Assembly: GCA_030068075.1 (NCBI GenBank) | Contig: CM057839.1 | Coordinates: 20,687,167 to 20,751,166 of the forward strand | DNA: 64,000 bases | Direction: 5' to 3' | Source: Paguma larvata | Taxonomy: Eukaryota; Chordata; Mammalia; Carnivora; Viverridae | Shown: one piece after another, positions 33,701 through 45,164 of the stretch | Layout of the letters: every line of letters starts with the position of its first letter | How positions within the stretch are numbered: the first letter of the stretch is position 1 | Translations under genes and position numbers: made by a program | Notes under the pieces: generated by a model | The model's database searches: none | What the model was told of the DNA's origin: nothing | The model's input: only the letters and a program-made list of their open reading frames with translations

Positions 33701-34475
33701 TTCAGTAAATCTAATAAAGCCCGGTTACACTGTAATTACTGGTTATGTTACAACAGATCAAAAGGTCTGAAGAAACGACACAAATGAAAGGACTATAGTT
33801 CGTTTGTAAAGTCATTTAAATATGTTGCCTTGTAATACATCTTCCCCTCTATGTTTATATAATACATACATTTATCCTGTTATGTTGTAAAGAGAATGAA
33901 ATTAAGACAAGTTGTTAAGTGTGTGTATGAAAATACTGGCTGTGACCAACAGTGGTTTGGGTAAAACTGAAAAAAAAAAAAAAAGCACATCACAGGTTTT
34001 AGCCTTAGTATGCTCAAATTTATATATGGTTCTTGGGTTTCGTGAAAATAATACGTTGCCCTTGCCAGGTTGCTTGTGTCTTTGTTTTCAATATGATACA
34101 ATATCAGTGAAGCATGACTTTTCAAACAGGGTCCTGGAAGTTCTATCAATGTCACATTAGGTCACATCTACAACCCTACTTCATCTATCAAAATTACTCT
34201 GACCTTCCTAATACAGTATCATAATATTTTGATTTTAAATCCTCCTAATATCAATCTGCTCCTTTCTTCAGTATAATTTAATATATGTATTATACGTTCA
34301 TGTCTTATTTCAATAGAAAGATTATGTTTTGAAGGTTGGAATCTTGCCTAGAGTTGGCATATAGTTAGAAGAGTTCCAAATATCTCTTCTATTGGTTGCA
34401 CCATTTTAAGAAATATGCTTAATCTCTATAGTTTTATCTTAAAATATATAAAATATGATGTAATAGTTGTTCACT
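30786..34475. other. Repeat-poor interval
   Basis: One of the longest stretches without a young repeat. I recognise only a weak MIR-like antisense piece at 31875-32005. A strong pyrimidine tract ending in CTGCAG lies at 32195-32287. No exon is supported. Unique or conserved non-coding sequence is possible, but the sequence alone does not show it. Confidence 0.4.
31875..32005 (-). repeat. MIR-like fragment, weak
   Basis: Antisense order resembling MIR: TAATTTAACAAGGATTCTCT, CATTGAATCGTCACAA, then ATTGTACAGTTGTGATAGC and TGAGACTCAG. Confidence 0.4.
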
Positions 34476-34479
34476 TGTT

Positions 34480-34590
34480 TACTTCTTAATTTAATAAATA
34501 TTTACTAGTTATATATCAGGCACAATGAGTAAAGTTATGGGCAAGGCAGAGTCCCCACCTTCAAGGTCTTAAACTCTAATGAAAGCTAAT
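34480..34590 (-). repeat. L2 LINE 3' end fragment
   Basis: AATAAATATTTACTAG, TATATCAGGCACAATGAG, then GGCAAGGCAGAGTCCCCACC and TTCAAGGTCTTAAACTCTAA match antisense L2. Confidence 0.65.
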
Positions 34591-34599
34591 GGCTAAAAA

Positions 34600-36060
34600 T
34601 CTCAATTTCCGATATACATAAGCAGCAAGAATAGGATAAGTGAAAATGTAGACTTTGGCAACTACCCAATTTATCGGGTTGGGGAGAGCACAAATATTAA
34701 GAAACTAGTAATAATGGAAATTAGCATTTGTTTTTTACCATACCAAACAGAGGACACTGTCTGGTTTAATCACGCAACAAAATTCCAGGTATACTGGTAT
34801 CCTAGATATGATACTGAAGGCTACATAAGTTCAGAGAATTACACAAGTGTCAGTATGTTTAACTATTAGTTATATTACATGCCGTCAGAGTTAGAGTATC
34901 TTTAAACAAAGGTAAATGAATGATGAGTCTAAGAAAGAAAAAAAAATAGAGTGAGGAGAATAGAACTATGTCATGTTCAAAGGCCAGAGGAAGGAAATCA
35001 AACTGCACATTTGGAATAAAAGGTTTTCAGGATCAACTAAACGAAGATTAGAATGAGATATAATTCTAGTCTAGATCTCAAGTGTCATCATTACATATTA
35101 AATTTAGAGACAGTTCAAAGAAACCGATGAAAGTGAAACGAAGGTAATACAGATTTTAAGACGAGGATATGGTATGGTTTATAGGAAGGTATCCAGAAGA
35201 TCATTCTTCCTGCAATGCAAAAAATAAATTGCAGAAAGTCCAATTCTAATAAAAATAGGTCAAATTAGTTAGATGAAGTGACGAAAATTCTAATTAAATT
35301 TTAAAGACATAACCTAAAATTATGAAGAAATGAAAAAAAAAACAGTTTGAAATTTCCATGCCAACTTATGGAGAAAAGGTTGAATTTATACAGGTAAACA
35401 GAGTATTGAAGCAATGAAGTTTTTCTTATTCTGATGGCATTTGTGGATACCGCGAACTTAGACCTGAGTTTCAAGATTTTCTAGAGTAAGGAGGAAAAAA
35501 GTCAACCCCCCTCCCCCCCAAAAAAAAAACACCCAAGGTAGGAAGTTTCTAAAAGACTCTGCTATGTATCACGGTAATAGCACAAATCTCTACATACTTT
35601 GAGGAGAGTAGCAATGGAGAAATAAACCATCCTACCTTACCCACAATAAAACTGAGTTGGTGCTGAGCAGGGCAGAACATCACAACAACAATCGCATTGA
35701 GAAATAGGAGGAATTCCTAAAAAGCTCTGGGAGCAGATAAGCAATGTACAAATTCCTACCCTAGATATACATGGCCTGTGCCGATCAAGAAACGTGAAGT
35801 AAGGAGTTTGTGTTTTCCTTGTTTCAGTCTGGTTATGCCCCAGAAAGCAAACACAAGGTATTTCAAAAGCACTTTTGTTCTTAGACAATGATCAGCACAC
35901 AAAGAAACCAGGTGTACAAGGAGGCAAAGGCACCTGACAGATCTACACACTTTTTGCATATTTACATTGTCAAATTACACAGTAGCCTAAAAAAGATCAG
36001 TATGAAACAACTTTCGGCAAGTTATACTACAAGAAACTTTATAAGGCTTTATTTAAAGAA
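34600..36060. other. Unclassified interval
   Basis: No repeat recognised. Two overlapping minus-strand frames at 35637-35959 (83 and 67 codons) show no motif or splice context. A C-run followed by an A-run lies at 35505-35530. Confidence 0.4.
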
Positions 36061-36068
36061 GATTTAAG

Positions 36069-36102
36069 TATATATATATACATATATGTATATATATATA
36101 TA
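36069..36102. repeat. TA-rich microsatellite
   Basis: TA units interrupted by CA and GTA steps. Confidence 0.9.
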
Positions 36103-36119
36103 AAATTCTCATCAGTCTG

Positions 36120-36480
36120 AAGACTCAATTATGTAAAGCTATAGTTATACACAAAATTCTTAATAGATTTGGTTCAATATTATGCAAAATTTCAACATTT
36201 TAAAAATGGAATTAGATAAGCTAAAATTTATATAAAAACCCAAGGAAGAGCCAAGACACTCTTGAAGGATAAAGAACATATGAAAGGAGAAGTTACTCTA
36301 CCAGATACAGAGATTTACTACAAAGCAAAATGAGTAATACTCTTGTTTAGTCACAGGCATAGATAAATAAATGTCTGAAAAAGGAAAAAAAAAGAGCCCC
36401 TAAATAAACCTATGTATGTATGGTAATTTGATGCATCACAGATGTGCCACTGCAAATCAATGGAGAAAGAGTCTTTTTTA
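36120..36480 (+). mobile_element. Old L1 ORF2 fragment
   Basis: Sense wording of the L1 ORF2 C-terminal region, much decayed: GATAAGCTAAAATTTATATA, AGAGCCAAGACACTCTTGAA, TACCAGATACAGAGATTTAC, TACAAAGCAAAATGAGTAAT and CTAAATAAACC. Many substitutions and deletions. Confidence 0.55.
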
Positions 36481-37260
36481 TTTTTATTTTTTTTAAATAA
36501 ATGGAGTTTGGCAGTACTACACTACCATAAAGATTTTGTAAGAGAGAATATTTTAGGTAGCGTATCAATCAATTCAAAACTTGGTAGGAAGAGGTTTACA
36601 AAAAAAAGCTCAAAAGCAGCTCCAAGGGACTAAAAGCAAAGGAACAAAAAGACAGTGCTATCTATGGAGCCAAAGTGGAGGGAAAGCAGCAATTACTTAG
36701 GACGTAAACACTGTCAAAGTTTTTGAAAATACCCTTTGGAAACTTCATCAAACATGATACTGAGATTGTTGGTGCAATATTGATAGACTTGAAGAACTAA
36801 CATATTGTGAGGTGTGATAAAGTCGATTGTGACTTACTATAATGAGCTCCATGTGTATGTGGAAGAGAGCTTTGATATGGCTTCTGTTCTGTTACAGTCC
36901 CCTGAGGTAATTATTATATCGCTGTGAGCAGGATATATAACAGGATTGTCACATGTAGGGTGGAGTAAAGAGCAGGTATCAACAGTTTCCTCCCTGTTAC
37001 ACTATGAAAGGAAAAAAAAAAAAAAAGGAGAAAAGCTAATGAAACAGGTGAAGACAGTTTCCCTGGAATTCAGAATTTGCTGAAGAGAAAATCCCTGATC
37101 CGCATGCTCAAGCTCAACCATGATACTGCAGCCTCTGTCATGGAGAACGCCTCCCATGCTTCACACTTTAAAACCACCAGAAGCACTAAGGCTTTGACCT
37201 TGTTCCTTCCACCTTACACACAGACGAGTGTGTGGTACCTGCAGGGTAAAATAAGTTCAT
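36481..37260. other. Unclassified interval
   Basis: A 14-A run at 37013-37026 and a slightly GC-richer part (37050-37260) with a 61-codon frame at 37077-37262. No motif is visible. Confidence 0.35.
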
Positions 37261-37772
37261 AATCAAAAGTAGGTGATTAAGAATCAAACTACAATAAGGA
37301 AAAGACATCAAAATGAAAAACCTTTACTACAAAAACCGGATATGATGGGACTCATGAAAATATAAGAATAATATAATATAAATCTAAAGAGTAATACCTC
37401 AAGGAGATGATACATCATAACAACATCATGAAAAAGAAAGAGCGAGTTATAAAGAAGATTGAGAATAAATATTAGAGGAAAAAATGATTTGGAATAATTT
37501 ACTAGATAGAGACATAAGAGAATTAATAAAATTTAAAAATATAAATTAAACTGGAAATTCAATAAAGTAACTCATAAAATTCCCATGAAAACAAAAGAAT
37601 TGGTGACATAAAATAAAAAGTATTAGATGTGTAGGGCTACTGTCAATAGAGTCCAGATGTATGAGAAAGAAAAAATTAAAAATATGTAGAATTTCAAAGA
37701 ATTATAGTAATATAAAAAACAACCTCTGACTGAAAGGAATATCAGAGTTTCAAACATAACAGGTAAATATTA

Positions 37773-37811
37773 CATATATATATATATATATATACATATA
37801 TATACATATAC
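37773..37811. repeat. TA-rich microsatellite
   Basis: TA units with two internal CA steps. Confidence 0.9.
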
Positions 37812-38111
37812 AGAATAATAATATCATCAAAGAAAGAGTAATTTTCAAAAGCTTCTTACGTTAATAGAGTCTTAAAGTAAAAAAAAAAATTAAAAAAATC
37901 AGATTTTGACCAGGAGTCATAGTTGTGACAAGGGAACAAGAAAACTGTCAGTAATCTTTTCTTAATTTTGATAGAAAAAAAAATTCAACTACTGATTTTA
38001 TGTCTAACTAATATATTAATAAAACATGAGTATATAATGTTCTCTATAAATGTAAAGTTTAAAAAGTTTACCAATATCAATCTTTGGTATAAATTCTTGG
38101 TAAAAATAACA

Positions 38112-38142
38112 TGAGAGAGAGAGAGGGAGAGAGAGAGAGAGA
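38112..38142. repeat. (GA)n stretch
   Basis: GA units with one GGG interruption. It is not part of a SINE head or tail. Confidence 0.9.
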
Positions 38143-38349
38143 AAAAAATAGATTTTTCAGAGAGAACTAAAAATGTAAATAGGAAATACATATGAGTACA
38201 TATTTGGTAAAGAGAAGAAACAAAGATATTAGATAAACCTCTTTCAATACCAGTCAAGTCATGATGGGAAAAGAATCAAATAAACAAAATAGAATTTAAA
38301 AAATAATACAAATAAATAAAAATTAAAAATAGGACAGAAGTTCATCCAA

Positions 38350-40590
38350 AGAGTGTCACAGGCATGGCCAACGTGCCAGCAGCCTTGACAGGGATTAGCA
38401 CCACCTCGAAGCCACTACTGCCCTTGGGGAGAGGTGAAGAAAAGCACACACTTCAGATCACTGCAGCCCCTGCAGGTGGCAGGGAGCAGACATCCAGTGG
38501 AACAGCAGGACTCGCCCACCGGTGAAAGCTTCTCAGGACACAGCACAGGGAGAACACCCTGCAGTTCGGGGCTACCACAGCTCTGGCAAATGCCTGGACT
38601 GACTCAACTCAAGCACAAGGGAGTCCCAGTCTGGCCCACTAACAACACAGGGACCAAACAATGTCCACAATAGTCAAAGAGAGCCATTGCAGACGACTGA
38701 ACTGAAGGCGAATGTGGCTCAGCCACAACAGCAGGGCACATGCCACACACAGAGGAGACACATAGACACATTGAATGTTCACAGAATCCTGAAAGCAATA
38801 AGGGAGAACAACTCATTGCAAAGTATCCTTATTACAATTCATAGCAATTTTCTTATCAGAAACCATAGAGACAAGAATGATTGATGTAATATTTTCAAAG
38901 TGCTTAAGAGATTACTGGCAACCAAGACTTCTACAGTCAGCAAAACTAACCTTCAAAAATCAACCAGAAATTAAAGTATCAATTCAAAGTAGATTGATAT
39001 AAATTTGGGTTGTTACCCTGTATGATAATCACTAAGAAAATATATAAAAAATAAACACAAAAGGAAATAAGAGGGAACTACAAAGATATACTATAAAAAA
39101 AAAGCACAAAAGAAGCAAGTGATAGAGAAAATGAGGAACACAAAAGGTATAGGGGATGCAAAAATCATATGATAAAATGACAGAAGTTTTACTAATCAGT
39201 AATTATTTTAAATGCAAATAGATTAAACTGTCAAAAGCCAAAACTCATCATAAAACTGTTAAAAGAAAATATAGGGACAAATCCTTATGACTTTCAATTT
39301 TGGCAATTAATTCTTAGATACAACACCAAAAATACAAACAATAGGAAAAAAGCAGATAATTTTGACTTCCTCAAAGTTAAAAAAACATTTGTGCATAAAA
39401 GCATATTATTAAGAAAGTGAATGACCAACATAACAGATGGGAGAAACTGTTTGCAAATCATATATACGATAATATCTAGTATCCAGAACAAAGAACTCTT
39501 AAAACTCAACAACAGAAACATTAAAATCCAATTTAGAGGTAGGTGAAACTTAAATAGATGTTTCTCCACAGAAAATATAAAAATTTCCAACAACCATATA
39601 AAAAATCCTTAACATCATTAGTCAATAGGAAGATACAAATCAAAAGCACAATACCATGTCACTCACAGACAATAGTACAGCTACAATTAAAAAAGAAACC
39701 AATGTTGCTGAGGACTTGAAACTAAACTTTTTGGGGCACCTGGGTGGCTCAGTTGGTTAAGCCTTCGACTTCAGCTCAGGTCATGATCACCCAGTCTGTG
39801 AGTTCGAGCCCCACGTCAGGCTCTGTACTGTTGTCTCAGAGCCTGGAGCTTGCTTCAGATTCTGTCTCCCTCTCTCTCTGCCCCTCCCCTGCTCACGCTC
39901 TGTCTCTATGTCTCTCAAAAATAAATAAATGTTAAAAATATTAAAAAAAAGAATTAGAAAATTTTTACATTGCTGCTGGGAATATAAAGCAATTCAGATA
40001 ATTCAGTTGTTGTAGAAAATTATTTTTGGCAGTATCTCAAGTAGTTAAACATAGAATTATCAAATGATCCTGCAATTTCACTCCTAGGTGTACACACACA
40101 CACACAATCAAAATGGATAGGCAAAGAAACACATGTACAGGCATGTTCAGGACATCATTGCTCCTAGTAATCAAAAGGTGGAAGAATAAACTCAAATGTT
40201 TATCCACAGATGAATGAATAAATAAATTGCGGAATATACATACAATGGAATATTATTCAGCCACTACTAAGATATGATATACAGTATGAACCTAGAAACA
40301 TGTTTGGTGAAAGAAGTCAGAAACAACATGTTACATATTATATCATCCATTTACTTGAAGTATCTACAGTAGGTAAATCCTTAGAGGCAGAGAGCAAGTA
40401 AGTGATTGCCAGTCCTTAGGGAGAAGTAGGGAGAGTAACTAGTAAGTAGTTCTTTTGGGATTGATAAAAATTTTTGGAAGTTGATAGCACTAGTTGCTGC
40501 ACAACATTGTGACTATACTAAATTTAATTGAATTGACCACTTTAAAACAGTTAATTTTATGTCATATAAATTTGACCTCAAAAAAGAAAT
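38350..40590 (+). mobile_element. Old L1 with large internal deletion
   Basis: Sense orientation. 38350-38770 is GC-rich and resembles an old L1 5' region. 38780-38990 has ATCCTGAAAGCAATAAGGG, TCTTATCAGAAACCATAGAG and AGTCAGCAAAACTAACCTTC, wording of the ORF1 3' part. 39150-39240 matches the start of ORF2. From 39240 the text jumps to the ORF2 C-terminus (AACTGTTAAAAGAAAATATA, GGGAGAAACTGTTTGCAAAT, CCTTAACATCATTAGTCAAT), so most of ORF2 is missing. The 3'UTR ends near GACCACTTTAAAACAGTTAA at 40536. A SINE is inserted at 39733-39950. Confidence 0.65.
39733..39950 (+). mobile_element. CAN-SINE (felid type) inside old L1
   Basis: Head GGGGCACCTGGGTGGCTCAG, B box GTTCGAGCC near 39803, tail CTCAAAAATAAATAAATG. 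It cleanly splits L1 wording, AACCAATGTTGCTGAGGACT before and TTACATTGCTGCTGGGAATA after. TSD not clear. Confidence 0.94.
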
Positions 40591-40599
40591 CATAAAAAA

Positions 40600-42120
40600 A
40601 TACAGGAACAGAAATTACATACTGGCAAAATATAAACAAACGAACAAAAGACCATGGAAGCAATTTTTTTAAACATACACACTGAAAAAAATCATGATCT
40701 GATAAATACTAAAGAGAAATGCTATAAATTCAAGTATAAAAATAATAGTAAAGAAACAAATTAAAAAGTACAAACACATGTATCTAACAACTTGATCTCA
40801 AAGCACAAAGAATAACAGCTAGCAGAACAAGAGATACAGGTACATAAATCAATATTTGTAGTAAGATTATTTTAACGTGCATTTAAAGAAGAAACAAACA
40901 TTAAGTGAGAAAGATGGGGAGAGAGAAAATAATGAAATGGAATTTATACACAAACACATTAATCTGGCATCTTAATCTCAATTTTATTTATTTTTAATTT
41001 TTTTAAAGTTCACTTATTTTGAGAGAGTGAGAAAGACTGCACATGCATGAGCAGGGGAGGGGTAGAGTGAGAGGGAGACAGAGAATCCCAAGCAGGTTCC
41101 ATGCTGTCAGCGCGGAGCCCAACACCACCCCGGGGTTCAATCCCACCTACTGTAAAATGATCTGAGCCAAAATCAAGAGTTTGACTGAGCCACCAAGACG
41201 CCCCTTTATCTAAATTTTAAATTTGTGTCTTTGTGTTTTGCTCTTATGTGCTACAATTAAACAATGTATATTTATTTAACCTCACATCAAATATTTATAA
41301 AATTACAGATAAATTCATAAAGGTATTCTAAATACCTTTGAAGAATCAGCATTATATATATATTGTGTTCTTTGACCACAAATGAATTAATTATAAATCA
41401 AAACTGGAAGCAGAGCTAATAGCAATCCTAATACTTGGAACCTAAACTATATATTCTCTAAAAATCTTGGGCAAAAAAGCTAATACTGAAAATTAAGCAA
41501 TAATAAATATATTTAAGTAATTTTAATAATATAATGTCAGTAATAAAAATGGCAATAATAGATGGTTGGTGAGACATAGTTTTTTTAAAACAGTGTTTTT
41601 GATTACCTTTCTTCCAAAGAGAGTATTAACTGATTTAAAAATTTACACATTCAATTTAAGAAGTTACAATAGGGAAATTGAACAAATAAGTGAAAACAAT
41701 ATGAAGAAATAATAATACTAAGCACATTAAAATCACTGTCTTTCAGGGAAGCAGGAACATCATAAGGGCAACGGGCTAAAGATAAAATATATGAGAGTAT
41801 TGATAAGCCATGGACATGGACAGGGATATCAATGATTTCTGAAATAAGGAACAAAACTGGGTATTGTGATACAGTCAAAGTTGAGTACAAGTTGTTAAGT
41901 TCTTTCCTTTATTAGTGGAACTAGCTGACAGCAACATACAGTGTGTATGTGGTTCTTTCAAACATAGGAAATACATAGAACTCATAGTTACAATTTGAAA
42001 GACTGTTAGACATAATTTATTAAAGAAAAGTTTGACGATGAATTGAAATAATAAAAATCAAATAAAGTTAAAGACTAGTTTTTTATGAGAACATTTTTGG
42101 TGTCAACATCATTAAAAATA
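40600..42120 (+). mobile_element. Old L1 ORF2 fragments, weak
   Basis: Scattered sense matches to L1 ORF2 wording, including TTTGACCACAAATGAATTAA near 41372 and ATCAAATAAAGTTAAAGACT near 42058. Very A-rich and decayed, interrupted by the SINE at 40987-41207. Confidence 0.4.
40987..41207 (-). mobile_element. CAN-SINE
   Basis: Reverse SINE with GA-rich body and head complement GAGCCACCAAGACGCCCC ending near 41204. TSD ATCTCAATTTTA (40975-40986) and ATCTAAATTTTA (41208-41219), one mismatch. Confidence 0.92.
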
Positions 42121-42867
42121 AGGCTTTTGGATTTTAGAATTACAGTAATGATTGTGGCGCTCTCTATATATTTACTAGAGATAGATACAGCTTGTATATA
42201 TACATATATTTTATATAAAAGTTTTGATATGTAGTGTTTTTGTTGTATTTCAATGCTAATCTTCTTTCTAATTTCTCTTTTGATTACCTTATCTGTCTAT
42301 GGGTTAATTAACATTCTATTAATAATAGTCTCACCCTTTTGATATTTATGGTATAATTTTTTATGGCCAAAATATGTGGTCTATGTGATCTATCTCATCA
42401 AAAATTTGTTGAAACTTGATTTATGGTATAAATAAATGGATATTTGTCAGTGGATAGAACTGTTTCAGATGTATTTAAGAAAATATATATTATCACTAAT
42501 TGTTAGGTCCTCAGTTCTAGACATGTCCATTAAATCTTGTTAACTGCATCATTAATTTTTCCTTATTATTATTGATTTTTATCTGCTTGATTAATGAATG
42601 ACTGGAAGAAGTATGTTAAAAATATCAGCCTATTATGGTACATTTATTGATTTCTTTTTGTGTTTTAATAATTTGAAAAGATTTTGCTAGGTTCACGCAA
42701 TTGAAAAATTATCTCATAGTGAACTGAGTCTTAACCATAATATAGATAGTCCTTTTATCATTAGTAATACAATTTGTCTACGGTCTTATCTTCTGTTATT
42801 AATGTAACTACAGAGCTCATTTTTTTTTAATTCTTCTGTTGTATGTCTTTTTCCACTTGTTAAGGGG

Positions 42868-43270
42868 CTAACGCATGTCCCTCAATAATGTTGAAGTGTT
42901 AACCCTCGGAACCTCAGAACTTGACTCTATCTCAAAACAAGGTCTTCAAATAAGTAATTAAGTTAAAATAAAGTCACTAGAGTGGGTTGGCCTTAACCCA
43001 ATATGACTAGTGTCTTCATTAGAGGAGGAAATTCAAACACAGACATGTACAGAGAAAAGATATGAAACCACCGGGAGACAATGACCACCTATAAGGCAAG
43101 AAGAAAGGCCTGGAACACATTCTTTCCTGCGGCCCTCAGAAAAAAAACCAACCATGCCAATACCTTGACTTTGAACTTCTAACCTCTGTATCTGTGAGAA
43201 TATAAATTTTTGTTGTTTAAAACACCCACTCTTTGGTACTTTATTATGGCAATCCCAGCAAACTAATATT
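42868..43270 (+). mobile_element. MLT1-type MaLR LTR
   Basis: Sense MaLR wording: TGTCCCTCAATAATGTTGAA, GTGTTAACCCTCGGAACCTC, TTAAGTTAAAATAAAGTCAC, CCAATATGACTAGTGTCTTC, ATGCCAATACCTTGACTTTG, AACTTCTAACCTCTGTATCT, TTGTTGTTTAAAACACCCAC and CAATCCCAGCAAACTAATA. Close to full length, lying in the old antisense L1 block. Confidence 0.75.
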
Positions 43271-43332
43271 CCATCCTTTTTCTTTCTACCATATGCACTA
43301 GTGTTTCTCCTGTATGTTACATCTAGTATTTT

Positions 43333-43548
43333 TTTAAGTTTATTTTATTCGTCTTGAGAGAGAGAAAAAGCAAGAGAGACAGAACAAGAGGGGAGGGGCA
43401 GAGAGAGGGGGAGAGAGAGAATCCGAAGCAGGTTCTGCACTGTTAGAACAGAGCCGGGTGTAGCACTGGAACTCACAAACCTTGAGGTCATCACCTGAAC
43501 TGAAATCAAGAGTCAGATGCTTAACAGACTTAGCCACCCAGGTGCTGG
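43333..43548 (-). mobile_element. CAN-SINE with perfect 13-bp TSD
   Basis: Reverse SINE with GA-rich body and head complement TAGCCACCCAGGTGCTGG. TSD CATCTAGTATTTT is identical at 43320-43332 and 43549-43561. The body is rather diverged for such clean ends. Confidence 0.94.
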
Positions 43549-43684
43549 CATCTAGTATTTTAATCCAATCTAAGTGTAGTTGAATTCATTTATCTTGTGA
43601 ATATGACGTATTTGAATTTTTTCCTACCACCTGAGTCATGCTTTCTATTTATCCAACCTTTTCTTTTTTCTAAAAAAGATTTCT

Positions 43685-43898
43685 GGGGCGCCTGGGTGGC
43701 TCAGTTGGTTGAGCGGTCGACTTCGGCTCAGGTCATGATCTCACAGTCTGTGAGTTCGAGCCCCGCGTCGGGCTCTGTGCTGATGGCTCAGAGCCTGGAG
43801 CCTGCTTCCGATTCTATGTATCCCTCTCTCTCTGACCTTCCCCTGCTCACACACTGTCTCTGTGTCTCTCAAAAATAAATAAAAATGTTTAAAAAAAA
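43685..43898 (+). mobile_element. CAN-SINE, young copy
   Basis: Head GGGGCGCCTGGGTGGCTCAG, B box GTTCGAGCC near 43754, tail CTCAAAAATAAATAAAAATG then poly-A. TSD AAAAAAGATTTCT at 43672-43684 and 43899-43911. It lies only 124 bp after the oppositely oriented SINE. Confidence 0.96.
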
Positions 43899-45164
43899 AA
43901 AAAAGATTTCTTCCTTTGATTGCTTTACAATCTTCCTCATTTCCTTTTTCCACAACCATTGACTTAGAAGATATACAATGTTTTTGTTACTTTAAGGATT
44001 ATTCCGGACACTTTACTAAGTGTAGGTAATTTAGCATATTCTGAAATGAATCAGTAGTTTACTCCTGAACCAAGAAAAAAAAAAAAAAGGAATCTAGGAT
44101 CCAGTAATTCCAAGTTCATACAAAATGGTTTATATACCTTCCTTACATTAATCTTACTATTTAAAAATCTGCCAAATAGAATTTATTTTTGCTTTATATC
44201 ACTTATATTCAAACTTTATTGTGATTAAAAACCTGTATTTACCATTCTACCAGCACATAATCTCTTTTAACATGGCCAACTTCCTCCTAGGATATTTCCT
44301 CTTTTGAAATTTATTCACTCTTTGGAAATGGTTTTGGCAGTAATAACACTCAATATAGATCAGAAAATGTCTTTGTTTAGGTCATACTCTGGAGAAAGAG
44401 TTTTTCTGGCATACGATTTTAGGACACAAATTATTCCCAACAATAATTTGCAAGTATTATTCTCGGTATTCTCACTGCTAGCGAAAAGTCAGGGGTCCAT
44501 ACATTTTCATTTACTTAATTAATCTCAGATTTTGTCCCCCATCTGTTTTTAAGGACTTTTGTTTTTGTGAGCAACTCTCTGGCTTTAGAAAGATATCTTT
44601 AGTGTGCATTTCTTCGTATGATTACCTATGTGAGATTCCTCTTTTTCAGAATTCTGCGATTGTATATTCACTCGCAATGACAATGTCTGAGCTATTATCT
44701 CTTTGGATATATATTTTTTTTCTTTTCCTTTGTCATTACTAATTTCTAGAATTCTTAGGATGTATATTTTGGACCACCTCACCCGTCTTATTGCTAAACC
44801 TTCATACTTATATTTTTTTCAAACCTTTGTGCTTTTGTTTACACCTCAGTAATTTTCCTAACTTCATATGCCAATCAGTTTTATTGGCACTTATTGCCTA
44901 ATATGCTGTTGGACCTTGTAGCTATGTTTTAATCTCAGTATCTTGCACCTTTCTTGGATTTCTCCATTGCCTCTTTAATTTCTATATACACAAGAAACAT
45001 CTTTAATACTTCTTTTATATTTAGTAATTTAATTAGATCAGATGTTCATTTATCTGGTTCTGTTTTACTTTAAATTCTCCTTCGTTTACTTATTTCTGCA
45101 TTTAGTTTATTTTTTTACAATTTTCAATTATTACTACAACTTCACATTTCCTGGAATTCTATCT

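Larger units (their letters stand above)
42150..45160 (-). mobile_element. Old L1-type (L1M/HAL1-like) antisense block with nested elements
   Basis: Antisense L1 ORF2-like wording runs through the block: TTGTTGAAACTTGATTTATG, GTCCATTAAATCTTGTTAAC, TAGTCCTTTTATCATTAGTA, AATCCAATCTAAGTGTAG and the T-rich stretches beyond 44000. It is interrupted by an MLT1-type LTR (42868-43270) and two SINEs. The part beyond 44100 is the least certain. Confidence 0.45.

Noticed and set aside
33700..33850. AT-rich segment considered as an origin or matrix-attachment site
   Set aside because: Its composition is no different from much of the window, and there is no specific motif to support the call.
35637..35959. 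Two overlapping cysteine-containing minus-strand frames
   Set aside because: Short, different reading frames, no cysteine spacing pattern and no splice or promoter context.
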